Assembly (NCBI GenBank): GCA_964573885.1
Contig: CAZNLL010000105.1
Location: 1-14,227 of the forward strand
Reading direction: 5' to 3'
From: CAZNLL01 sp964573885
GTDB taxonomy: Bacteria; Desulfobacterota; DSM-4660; Desulfatiglandales; Desulfatiglandaceae
Length of the DNA stretch: 14,227 nt
Positions 7,664 to 14,201 of this stretch are shown piece by piece; positions within the stretch are counted from its first letter, which is position 1; the number at the start of each line of letters is the position of its first letter. A program made the position numbers and the translations under genes. Below the pieces are notes generated by a model that saw nothing but the letters and a program-made list of their open reading frames with translations, did no database searches and was not told where the DNA came from.

Positions 7664-8398
7664 ATGAAAACTTTTCGGCCTTTGGTGCTCTCCATATTCA
7701 TCATTTTTGCGCCTGTCCATTTTGCCCAGGCTCAATCCCCCTTGGGTAATTTCCTTAAGGATCTACAGAAAACACTGGGAATCGGAGGCCTTCTTTCTAG
7801 TGGTAAAATAGCGGACGGATTGAAGGAGGCCCTTGAGATAGGAACGGCCAATGCCATACAGACCGTTTCCAGGGTTGGAGGGTATTACAACAACCCTGAG
7901 ATCAAGATTCCCCTTCCCGCGGCGGTTCAGAAGATGGAAAAAATTCTCCGGTTGATGGGATACGGCCCCCAGGTGGACGCCTTTGTGCGGAGTATGAACC
8001 AAGCAGCAGAGAAGGCCGCCCCGGAAGCGAAAAGGATTTTCTTGGATGCCATAAAGCAAATGACCATCACCGATGCCCGAAAAATTCTTAATGGACCGGA
8101 GAATGCAGCCACCCTTTACTTCAAGGAGAAAACCTACGGCGCCTTGACCGGGATTTTCAAACCGATTGTTCATAAATCCATGGAAAAAGTCGGGGTAACT
8201 AACAGGTACTACCAGCTCGAACAAAAAGTGGCGGGCATCCCGATACTGGGAACCAAGCAATTTGACCTGGACACGTATGTCAATGACAAGGCATTGGATG
8301 GACTATTCCTTATGATTGCCGAAGAAGAAAGAAGAATCCGGGAAGACCCTGCTGCAAGAGTAACGGATCTTTTAAAGCAAGTCTTTGGTAAGCGATAG
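7664..8398 (+). CDS. DUF4197 domain protein, exported
   Basis: The 244-residue product begins with a type I signal peptide (MKTFRPLVLSIFIIFAPVHF, then AQA, cleavage likely after residue 23). The rest is DUF4197: IADGLKEALEIGTANAI, NNPEIKIPLP, VDAFVRSMNQAAEKAAPEAK, FLDAIKQMTITDARKIL, FKPIVHKSMEKVGVT, and VNDKALDGLFLMIAEEE with IREDPAARVTDLLKQVFG at the end. The domain covers nearly the whole mature protein, which is the usual build of the family. Its function is not known; it is an envelope or periplasmic protein. The start at 7664 is chosen over 7631 because AAGGAGGT lies 3 bases upstream and the signal peptide begins there. It appears to be transcribed alone. Confidence 0.92.
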   Translation: MKTFRPLVLSIFIIFAPVHFAQAQSPLGNFLKDLQKTLGIGGLLSSGKIADGLKEALEIGTANAIQTVSRVGGYYNNPEIKIPLPAAVQKMEKILRLMGYGPQVDAFVRSMNQAAEKAAPEAKRIFLDAIKQMTITDARKILNGPENAATLYFKEKTYGALTGIFKPIVHKSMEKVGVTNRYYQLEQKVAGIPILGTKQFDLDTYVNDKALDGLFLMIAEEERRIREDPAARVTDLLKQVFGKR

Positions 8399-8472
8399 AT
8401 TACCGGCCTTTGCTTCTGTTCAAAACCACCGGCCTCTACGATGAATTAAATGTTCAGGAAAAGGTCAAATAA

Positions 8473-8625
8473 GGTGGGCCTCAGAGCAATGATCACATTT
8501 CAGTGGCATTATTCATCAAAGTCAAAAGGACAGGGGGGAACCGCTCGGAAGCCGCCCGGATCCTTGGGATATCCCGTGTGACCGTGTGGAAGCAGATGAA
8601 GAAATACGGGGTTAAGAGGTGGTGA
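8473..8625 (+). pseudogene. Orphan Fis-type (HTH_8) DNA-binding tail, probable remnant of a sigma-54-dependent regulator
   Basis: A short open frame, bounded by stops and lacking a good start, ends with RTGGNRSEAARILGISRV, then TVWKQMKKYGVKRW and TGA at 8623. This is the classic C-terminal Fis helix-turn-helix of NtrC-type activators: GGN-x-SEAAR-x-LGIS, then T-[LV]-[WY]-[KR]-K-M. No AAA+ domain is found upstream; the preceding gene is DUF4197. It is most likely the leftover end of a deleted regulator, or less likely a small stand-alone HTH protein. It lies in the 346-bp spacer 8399-8744, which otherwise holds only small repeats. Confidence 0.6.
8509..8528 (+). repeat. Interspersed 20-nt repeat, copy 1
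   Basis: TTATTCATCAAAGTCAAAAG matches the copies at 8715 and 14182 in 17 of 20 positions each. It lies within the frame of the HTH remnant. Confidence 0.4.
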
Positions 8626-8714
8626 GAAGGTGATGGAACGGGCTCGCCAAAGGCTTGCGGATTTAAGGTTTATTCCAGGCGGGGATAAGCTTCTCTTTTT
8701 TCAAGGGCATTGCC

Positions 8715-8734
8715 TTGTTCATCGAAGTCAACAG
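8715..8734 (+). repeat. Interspersed 20-nt repeat, copy 2
   Basis: TTGTTCATCGAAGTCAACAG shares a 16-base exact core with the copy at 14182 and lies in the same orientation, 10 bp beyond the end of the FHA/HD-GYP gene. Confidence 0.45.
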
Positions 8735-8744
8735 GGTCACGTTT

Positions 8745-10157
8745 TCAAACCCCGATTTTAAAATAGGAATCGATAAAGATACGGTCGGATATATCCTTTG
8801 TAATAAAGAGGTTTTTTTCCTCTGAGAGGTCCACCTCTTTTTTTTGAGACAGGGGCTGGCCGTGTTTATCCAATAAGACTTTTACGACCGGTCGAAGGAT
8901 CAAATCCAGGTTGGACTTAACCACTTGTCCAATCTCGCCGGTATTCAGGCGCACGACGCTGAATACGGGAAAAAGAGAAAAAACATTGACAAAGGTCTTC
9001 AACAAGTTGGGGCTGAAGTACTCATATTTCCCCTCCATAAGCATCTTAATGCCCTGATGGGGCGTAACCGGCCCCCTCTGGGGCCGGTAGTGGGTGACCG
9101 CCTCAAAAAAATCCACGAGACCAAAGAGTTCCACAATTTCCTGCAAGGTCCTTTTTCCTTGAGGATAACCGCTTCCATCAACCCTTTCGTGATGCTCATG
9201 GGCCACGACAGGGACAAGGGCCAGGTGATCCCGGGCGTCATAAAGCTTCTCGTACCCGTCGGTGGTATGTCTCTTTAAAATCTCAAATTCCGCCTCGGTG
9301 ACAGTTTCTCTTTTTTCGGTGATCTCCCGGGGAACGCTGTACATGCCGATATCATGGAGGAGGGCTGCCGCCCCGGTCTTTATAATATATTCCTTGCCAT
9401 AAGATAAGGCACGGGCCAGTTGGATGGCATAAATACACACATTGATCGAATGGGCGACAACGGCATCGGTAAAAGTGTCGGGATGTGTGGCATAACAATA
9501 GAGCGTTTCCGCTACCTGGGGATCGTCGGCTATGCCGGCGCTCAGGTTCGTGGCCATGGTCATTCGCTTTTGTTTGTCAATCTTTGAAGAGGTGATAATC
9601 TCCCTGGTTGCCTGGCACAGTTTGAGGTACAGCGAAGCCACGTGGATGGTGTCATTTTCCCATGGCACATAATCGTCAAACACTTCTGTACCATCCCCTG
9701 GTGTTATCTCCATCTCAAAAACAAAAGGGGATGACCGGCCCCCCAGCTTGACCACGTTCCTCCCATATCGTAAAGGAATCCGCTCCTTGCCTCCCGCATT
9801 TTTTCCCAGCTGTTCCCCGTTGATCAATGAGCCGAACCGGCTGGTTTCATCAGCAACAAAGATCCGGCCGTCCAGGAGTTCTATGGAAAGATGCTGTCGA
9901 GAGACATGCCCCGGGGCATGTTCAAAAATCAAGAAATCCGGCCCCCGGAAAGAGGCGTCGTAGGCCGAGGAAGATCTTCCTATGGTGAATGGAAAGTGCC
10001 TAATGGTCAGGGTCTTCCCGAATAAGACCTGCTTGCTGACCCTGTTCAGTCCGGAGATTTTGAGAACATAATTTGCCTGAGCCGGTACAAGGCTCTTCTC
10101 CCGGCTTAGATCTGCAGCTGTTTCTAGTAACAGTTGTTTGGCCTTATCTGTTTTCAT
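8745..10157 (-). CDS. FHA domain - HD-GYP domain signalling protein (probable cyclic-di-GMP phosphodiesterase)
   Basis: The protein has 470 residues and is soluble. An FHA phosphothreonine-binding domain spans about 45-150 and keeps its key residues (G60-R61, S86-R87-x-H89, N113-G114). An HD-GYP domain spans about 225-400: H236, H268-D269 in LLHDIGM, H297, H320, H322-H323 and HHERVDGSGYPQG, then D349 in GLVDFFEAVTHYRP. A C-terminal beta-rich tail (VVRLNTGEIGQVV, LRPVVKVL) is common in this family. HD-GYP enzymes cleave cyclic di-GMP. Here the lysine usual after HDIG is methionine (M272), and the glutamate four residues before H236, used in trinuclear sites, is alanine, so a two-metal site or altered activity is possible. 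The FHA domain suggests control through a Ser/Thr-phosphorylated partner, which is not in the window. It is monocistronic. Confidence 0.93.
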   Translation of the reverse strand: MKTDKAKQLLLETAADLSREKSLVPAQANYVLKISGLNRVSKQVLFGKTLTIRHFPFTIGRSSSAYDASFRGPDFLIFEHAPGHVSRQHLSIELLDGRIFVADETSRFGSLINGEQLGKNAGGKERIPLRYGRNVVKLGGRSSPFVFEMEITPGDGTEVFDDYVPWENDTIHVASLYLKLCQATREIITSSKIDKQKRMTMATNLSAGIADDPQVAETLYCYATHPDTFTDAVVAHSINVCIYAIQLARALSYGKEYIIKTGAAALLHDIGMYSVPREITEKRETVTEAEFEILKRHTTDGYEKLYDARDHLALVPVVAHEHHERVDGSGYPQGKRTLQEIVELFGLVDFFEAVTHYRPQRGPVTPHQGIKMLMEGKYEYFSPNLLKTFVNVFSLFPVFSVVRLNTGEIGQVVKSNLDLILRPVVKVLLDKHGQPLSQKKEVDLSEEKNLFITKDISDRIFIDSYFKIGV

Positions 10158-10403
10158 CCGTGTTTACCCGGTAGCCTCCAAAAAATCGTCACGAAGGACG
10201 CAAAATAAGATCGAGGCACAATCCCCTTGGAATATATCAAAAAAACCGTCCAGGACACCACCCAAATCGTCTGTTTTTAATTAACGCGTCTCGTTAAATA
10301 GCCCGGAAGTTGAATGAAATCAAGCCCCTCTCCTGAACCAGGCAAAAAACCAGCGCGCAGCTTCGGTGAGCGGTCCCTGGCGGGAAATCGAGTGATAAGG
10401 CCT
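10158..10403. other. Spacer between divergent HD-GYP and hcp genes
   Basis: Part of a 414-bp gene-free region. It holds a 23-bp inverted repeat (10278-10300) and an imperfect GC-rich stem near 10350-10380 (CCAG...CTGG outer arms, CGC/GCG inner arms). No coding frame or known riboswitch pattern is evident, and I could not place a convincing promoter for the HD-GYP gene. Confidence 0.45.
10278..10300. repeat. 23-bp inverted repeat, candidate operator
   Basis: Arms TTAACG (10281-10286) and CGTTAA (10292-10297) are perfect reverse complements around CGTCT. The match continues outward by two more pairs after one mismatch. The size and spacing suit a dimeric regulator. It lies 120 bp before the HD-GYP start and about 270 bp before hcp. 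Confidence 0.4.
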
Positions 10404-10413
10404 TTTGATCAAA
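10404..10413. repeat. 10-bp palindrome TTTGATCAAA near the hcp promoter
   Basis: This is a perfect palindrome whose centre is 18 bp upstream of the centre of the FNR/HcpR-type box. It contains the same TTGAT half-sites with no spacer. It might be a second, atypical site or chance. Confidence 0.3.
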
Positions 10414-10419
10414 TGCCCT

Positions 10420-10433
10420 TTGATTTAAGTCAA
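10420..10433 (+). promoter_or_regulatory. FNR/HcpR-type binding site (TTGAT-N4-GTCAA) upstream of hcp
   Basis: TTGATTTAAGTCAA has the half-site layout TTGAN-N4-NTCAA of the CRP/FNR superfamily. HcpR, the known regulator of hcp in anaerobes including sulfate reducers, recognises a box of the type TTGAC-N4-GTCAA. The box centre (10426.5) is 41.5 bp before the transcription start predicted from the -10 box at 10456-10461, the exact distance of class II activator sites. Confidence 0.68.
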
Positions 10434-10455
10434 GGAAGTCTTGGATCCAGATAAC

Positions 10456-10461
10456 CATAAT
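10456..10461 (+). promoter_or_regulatory. -10 box of the activator-dependent hcp promoter
   Basis: CATAAT matches TATAAT at five of six positions. There is no good -35 box, as expected where an FNR-like protein overlaps that position. The predicted start is about 10468, leaving a leader of about 104 nt. Confidence 0.58.
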
Positions 10462-10491
10462 TGGTGGGAAGTGCGATCCTCCTCTGTGGGC

Positions 10492-10535
10492 GGCGACCGT
10501 TCCTCTGGACGGGGGCGACCGTGGGAGAGGACGGG
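10492..10535 (+). repeat. Tandem 22-bp repeat in the hcp leader
   Basis: Two adjacent units each read GGCGACCGT, six variable bases, GGACGGG. The outer 16 bases are identical; the centres are TCCTCT and GGGAGA. TCCTCT of unit 1 can pair with AGAGGA at 10526-10531 in unit 2, so the leader RNA may fold. The ribosome site at 10558-10564 lies downstream and is not part of the stem. Confidence 0.5.
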
Positions 10536-10571
10536 GAAGACACCAAAATCATAGAGCAAAGGAGAAAAGCC

Positions 10572-12218
10572 ATGTTTTGTTTTCAATGTCAGGAAACGGC
10601 GAAGAACCAAGGGTGCACGGTCAAGGGCATGTGCGGTAAGCCCGAGGAGACGGCGGATCTTCAGGATCTGCTCATTTACGTGTGCAGGGGCATCTCGGTA
10701 TACGGGGAAAAGCTGAAGGAAAAGGGAGAGGTGGACAAGAAGGCCGCCCGTTTCCTTTGTGAGGCCCTTTTCACCACCATTACCAACGTGGCCTGGGACG
10801 ATGACAGGATTATCAACCGGATCAGGGAAGGGCTCAAGGTTCGGGACCTGCTTCGGGAAAAGGTGGGAGGCGGGATATCCGGGACGCTCCCGGATTGCGC
10901 CACCTGGACCGGCAAGGGCAGGGAAGAGATAGCGGCCAAGGCCGCATCGGATGACCTTCGCATTACAGCCGCCCCGAACGAGGACGTCCGCTCTCTGAGG
11001 GAACTGCTGACTATCGGGTGTAAAGGAATCGCCGCTTACGCGCATCATGCCGCCGTCCTCGGTCATGAAAGGGACGATATCTATGGATTCCTCATGGAAG
11101 CCCTGGCATCCACCACCCGGGACCTTTCAACGGATGAGATGATCAATATGGTCATGAAGGCCGGAGAGGCCGCCGTAACAACCATGGCCCTTCTGGACCA
11201 GGCCAACACCGGAGCCTACGGCCATCCAGAGATCACGGAGGTCAATATCGGAGTCCGGAACAATCCGGGCATCCTCATTTCCGGTCACGACCTCAAAGAC
11301 ATGGAAGAACTCCTGGTACAGACGGAAGCAACGGGGGTGGATGTTTACACCCACGGGGAAATGCTGCCGGCCAACGCCTATCCCGCTTTCAAAAAATATG
11401 ACCACTTCGTGGGCAACTACGGCGGGTCGTGGTGGCACCAGAACAAGGAGTTTGAATCCTTTAAGGGTCCCATCATTCTGACCACCAACTGCCTGGTTTC
11501 CATAAAAAAGGAAAACACCTACGGGGACAGGCTTTTCACCACGGGCGTGGTCAACTATCCCGGGGCCGAGCATATTGCGGACAGGCCCCAAGGCGGTTCA
11601 AAGGATTTTTCTCCGGTCGTGGAATCGGCCAGGAAATGCGCTCCGCCCGAAGAGCTCGAGTCCGGCAGGATTATGGGCGGGTTTGCCCATAACCAGGTCC
11701 TGGCCCTGGCCGACAAGGTGATCGACGCCGTGAAGTCGGGAGCCATCAAGCGCTTTGTGGTCATGGCCGGCTGCGACGGGCGGCACAAGACCCGGAGTTA
11801 TTTCACGGAAGTGGCGGAGAACCTCCCCGGGGATACGGTGATCCTCACGGCGGGGTGCGCCAAATACCGGTACAACAAGCTCGACCTGGGCGATATCAAC
11901 GGGATTCCCCGCATTCTGGATGCCGGGCAGTGCAACGACTCGTACTCACTGGCCGTGATCGCCCTGAAACTCAAAGAGGCCTTCGGCCTCGATGACATCA
12001 ATGCCTTGCCCGTCTCCTATGACATCGCCTGGTACGAGCAGAAGGCCGTGGCCGTTTTGCTGGCCCTCCTGTTCCTGGGTGTCAAGGGAATGCGGCTGGG
12101 TCCCACACTGCCGGCGTTTTTATCTCCCAACGTGGCCAAGGTGCTGGTGGATAAATTCGACATCAAACCCACCGGCACCGTCCAGGAAGACATCGCCGCC
12201 ATGATGGCCGGGCAATAA
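10572..12218 (+). CDS. hcp: Hybrid-cluster protein (Hcp; hydroxylamine reductase / NO reductase)
   Basis: Hcp carries a 4Fe-4S cluster and a mixed Fe-S-O hybrid cluster, and is linked to reduction of hydroxylamine or nitric oxide in the anaerobic nitrosative stress response. The 548-residue product is the full family length. Seen: N-terminal Cys motif C3-x2-C6-x8-C15-x5-C21, the anaerobe type, and every expected hybrid-cluster ligand: H239 (SGHD), E263 (HGEM), C307 (TTNC), C401 (AGCDGR), C429 (AGCAKYR), C454 (GQCNDS), E489 and K491 (WYEQKA). The start at 10572 is chosen over the open frame's earlier start at 10461 because homology begins at MFCFQCQETAK and AAAGGAG lies 7 bases upstream. The promoter has an FNR/HcpR box. 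No hcr-type reductase is adjacent, so the electron donor is encoded elsewhere. Confidence 0.98.
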   Translation: MFCFQCQETAKNQGCTVKGMCGKPEETADLQDLLIYVCRGISVYGEKLKEKGEVDKKAARFLCEALFTTITNVAWDDDRIINRIREGLKVRDLLREKVGGGISGTLPDCATWTGKGREEIAAKAASDDLRITAAPNEDVRSLRELLTIGCKGIAAYAHHAAVLGHERDDIYGFLMEALASTTRDLSTDEMINMVMKAGEAAVTTMALLDQANTGAYGHPEITEVNIGVRNNPGILISGHDLKDMEELLVQTEATGVDVYTHGEMLPANAYPAFKKYDHFVGNYGGSWWHQNKEFESFKGPIILTTNCLVSIKKENTYGDRLFTTGVVNYPGAEHIADRPQGGSKDFSPVVESARKCAPPEELESGRIMGGFAHNQVLALADKVIDAVKSGAIKRFVVMAGCDGRHKTRSYFTEVAENLPGDTVILTAGCAKYRYNKLDLGDINGIPRILDAGQCNDSYSLAVIALKLKEAFGLDDINALPVSYDIAWYEQKAVAVLLALLFLGVKGMRLGPTLPAFLSPNVAKVLVDKFDIKPTGTVQEDIAAMMAGQ

Positions 12219-12244
12219 GATTATTGATGAAAAAACCGCAGGTC

Positions 12245-12279
12245 ATGGCGCTTCCGGGCCATCGGGCCTGGGGCGCCAT
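12245..12279 (+). other. Strong GC-rich hairpin just downstream of hcp
   Basis: Perfect 7-base arms ATGGCGC (12245-12251) and GCGCCAT (12273-12279) enclose a second stem built on GGCC/GGCC (with C-G and wobble extensions) and a 4-base ATCG loop. A single bulged T separates the two stems. It begins 27 bp after the hcp stop. No T tract follows (AATCAGGG), so it is not a standard intrinsic terminator; it may stabilise the hcp 3' end or reduce read-through. Confidence 0.5.
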
Positions 12280-12329
12280 AATCAGGGGGCCTTCCCGGTG
12301 TTTGACAAACGAGGGGGGCCGGGATTATT

Positions 12330-12498
12330 GTGGGTGGCACGAAAAGCATCCAGTTTCTGAAATGCCGCGCCTGCGGAGAACTGGAGCCGAAAAAGGGGAT
12401 CGAGATGGAAGAAGTCCTTAAGAAATTTACGCTATGCCGCTCTGACAGAGACACTGAAACCGGGTGAAGTTCTCAAAGCCATTCAAAGAAAAGAATAG
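12330..12498 (+). pseudogene. Possible small CxxC reading frame with an apparent frameshift
   Basis: Between hcp and the first TSUP gene, one frame from a GTG at 12330 reads GGTKSIQFLKCRACGELEPK then KGIEMEEVLKK, and stops at 12465. From about 12411 the +1 frame reads sensibly as NLRYAALTETLKPGEVLKAI then QRKE, stopping at 12496-12498. Joining the two by losing one base in the AAGAAATTT stretch gives about 55 residues with one CxxC and a helical tail, ending 14 bp before the permease. An internal ATG at 12405 has AAGGGG upstream. A perfect TTGACA (12302-12307) with TATTGT 18 bp on could be a promoter, but it would overlap the GTG. I do not recognise the protein; a sequencing error, a decayed gene or chance are all possible. 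Confidence 0.3.
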
Positions 12499-12512
12499 GG
12501 TCCTATTCATAG

Positions 12513-13325
12513 ATGACAAGTTTGATTATAGTGGGCTTCCTCATTTTTGGTGTAGCTGTCGTCATGACCATGGTCGGCAAGGGAGGCGGCAATTTTTATG
12601 TGGTCATTTTGACAATGGCCGGCATCCCCATGCACGAGGCGGCAACCACGGGTCAGTTCATGCTCTTTTCGGCCTCTCTCGCGGCGATAATCGTTTTTCA
12701 AAAGAACAGGGCTGTATCATGGGTTCTGGCCGTTTTAGCGGGCACTTTTACGGCATTAAGCGCACTGGGCGGCGGCTATTTTTCTCACTTGTTCAGTGGT
12801 TTTTCTCTAAAACTGATATTCGCGCTTATGCTGTTCATAGCCGGAGGCCTGATGCTCGTTCCCGTCTCAGAGGGTGGGAAGAATGTGAAACCTAAACATC
12901 CTGGTATTATCGAAATCAAATCGGGCGACGACATATATAGTGTCAATTTGTGGATCGCCCTTCCTGTAAAGGTTTTAACGGGCTTTGGTTCCGGGATGGT
13001 GGGTGTGACAGGAGGGTCCTTTTTGGTACCCCTTATGGTACTGGCTTGTGGTGTTCCAATGCACACCGCAGTGGGGACGGCATCCACATTAATAGCGGCA
13101 ACCGCTTTTATGGGTTTTACAGGGCATGCGCTCCAGGGGGATTTCAATCCTTCATGGGCCGTTCCACTGGCCGCCGTCACAGTGATTGGGGGAATCCTGG
13201 GTGGAAGGTTCGCATTAAGGACGAAGCCCAGACACCTTAAAAAGCTGTTTGCCTATACAAACTGGCTTGCAGCCTTTTGCATGATTATTAACGCATTACA
13301 CACAAGAGTAATCATATCAATGTAG
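12513..13325 (+). CDS. TauE/SafE (TSUP) family membrane permease, 270 residues
   Basis: TSUP proteins export or import small organosulfur or sulfur-oxyanion compounds such as sulfite, sulfoacetate or thiosulfate. Seen: about eight hydrophobic helices and the family's two-fold internal repeat. The first half has MVGKGGGNFYVVIL with AGIPMHEAATTGQ (residues 20-48), and the second VGVTGGSFLVPLM with CGVPMHTAVGTAS (163-191). A polar stretch at about 119-145 links the halves. The ribosome site is weak, so translation may be coupled to whatever precedes it. By eye it is more A/T-rich than hcp and the second permease, which may mean a different history. The substrate is unknown. Placement after hcp suggests, but does not prove, joint expression. 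Confidence 0.88.
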   Translation: MTSLIIVGFLIFGVAVVMTMVGKGGGNFYVVILTMAGIPMHEAATTGQFMLFSASLAAIIVFQKNRAVSWVLAVLAGTFTALSALGGGYFSHLFSGFSLKLIFALMLFIAGGLMLVPVSEGGKNVKPKHPGIIEIKSGDDIYSVNLWIALPVKVLTGFGSGMVGVTGGSFLVPLMVLACGVPMHTAVGTASTLIAATAFMGFTGHALQGDFNPSWAVPLAAVTVIGGILGGRFALRTKPRHLKKLFAYTNWLAAFCMIINALHTRVIISM

Positions 13326-13400
13326 GGAACATAAAAAGACCCGTAAGGGAACGACAACCCTGTATCCCTTGATCGTCACAGTGAGCCTCCTCCGAGACGA

Positions 13401-14117
13401 ATGGAAACCCTCTTCTTCAGCGCCTTGATCATTTTTGCCGGTGCCATGGTCCTGGGCCTGAGCGGGTTCGGCGGCGCCCTTTTTTCCATGCCCCTTTTAG
13501 TTCTCTTTGTCGACCCGAAATGGGCCGCGCCCGTGGTGGTCCTCTGTTACACCATCAATCGTATTCCGGCCCTTTTCGCATTGCGCAGGAACCTCATGTG
13601 GAATCACTCGCTCCTGTTGATCGCGGCCGCGGCACCGGGCGCGTTTCTCGGCACCTATTTTCTGAAAAGCCTGGAACCGGCAATCATCATGAAGATCCTG
13701 GGGACGCTGCTCATCCTGTATGCGGCCTACAAGCTTTGCGCGCCCGCAGTCAAGCTGCATTTTTCCCTGTTTTGGGCGATTCCCACGGGATTTCTCAGCG
13801 GCCTTTTGGGCGGCGCTTTTGGAACGGACGGGCCACCCGTGGTCGTGTATGCGGCACTGAAACCGTGGAGTAAGGAACAGGTTATCGGGATGCTTCACAG
13901 TTTTTTCCTGGTGGCACACCTCCTCATCATCGGAAGCTACGCCTATCACGGCCTCCTGAACGCCTCTGTACTGACCGCTTCCGGGATCTCGGCCCCCTTC
14001 GCCGTGGCGGGTTTTTTCTTAGGGCTGAAAATCAACCGCCGCATTCGCCAGCGCCATTTCGAGGTCATCCTTTCCTGTATGATCGGTGTCATGGGCTTCT
14101 TGCTCTGGACACGATAA
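13401..14117 (+). CDS. TauE/SafE (TSUP) family membrane permease, 238 residues
   Basis: A second, dissimilar TSUP protein follows 75 bp after the first, on the same strand. The family motifs are LGLSGFGGALFSMPLLVLF near residues 18-36 and LSGLLGGAFGTDGPPVVVYA near 132-151, with about eight hydrophobic helices and a basic segment (NRRIRQRHFE, 212-221) before the last. The GTDGPP form differs from the GVTGGSF form of the neighbour, so the pair is not a recent duplication. No clear Shine-Dalgarno site precedes the ATG. It is probably cotranscribed with the first permease. The substrate is unknown; a sulfur-containing anion is the family expectation. Confidence 0.86.
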   Translation: METLFFSALIIFAGAMVLGLSGFGGALFSMPLLVLFVDPKWAAPVVVLCYTINRIPALFALRRNLMWNHSLLLIAAAAPGAFLGTYFLKSLEPAIIMKILGTLLILYAAYKLCAPAVKLHFSLFWAIPTGFLSGLLGGAFGTDGPPVVVYAALKPWSKEQVIGMLHSFFLVAHLLIIGSYAYHGLLNASVLTASGISAPFAVAGFFLGLKINRRIRQRHFEVILSCMIGVMGFLLWTR

Positions 14118-14181
14118 AAGGTTCTCACAGGAAACCAAAAGGTCATGCATTGTCAGCCATTTTCCTCTTAATCGCACCGGC

Positions 14182-14201
14182 TTATTCATCGAAGTCAACA
14201 A
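14182..14201 (+). repeat. Interspersed 20-nt repeat, copy 3
   Basis: TTATTCATCGAAGTCAACAA shares a 16-base exact core with the copy at 8715 and 17 of 20 positions with the copy at 8509. It sits in the 110-bp tail after the last gene, where I see no other feature. Confidence 0.45.

Noticed and set aside
8701..8716. Stem CAAGGGCATTGCCTTG as terminator of the FHA/HD-GYP gene
   Set aside because: In the direction of that gene the stem is followed by A residues, not T. The T run is on the wrong side.
8633..8761. 42-codon open frame after the HTH remnant
   Set aside because: There is no recognisable similarity, it overlaps the end of the FHA/HD-GYP gene, and it contains a repeat copy. It is probably chance.
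10461..10571. N-terminal extension of hcp by 37 codons
   Set aside because: The family starts at MFCFQCQ, a good ribosome site precedes 10572, and the extension overlaps the predicted transcription start and the leader repeats.
10425..11066. 213-residue open frame on the minus strand
   Set aside because: It lies opposite the start of hcp, whose frame carries all the cluster ligands. The minus-strand product has no recognisable motif and would cover the hcp promoter.
13347..13372. AAGGGA...TCCCTT inverted repeat between the two TSUP genes
   Set aside because: It has short arms, a long loop and no T tract, so there is not enough to call a terminator or operator.
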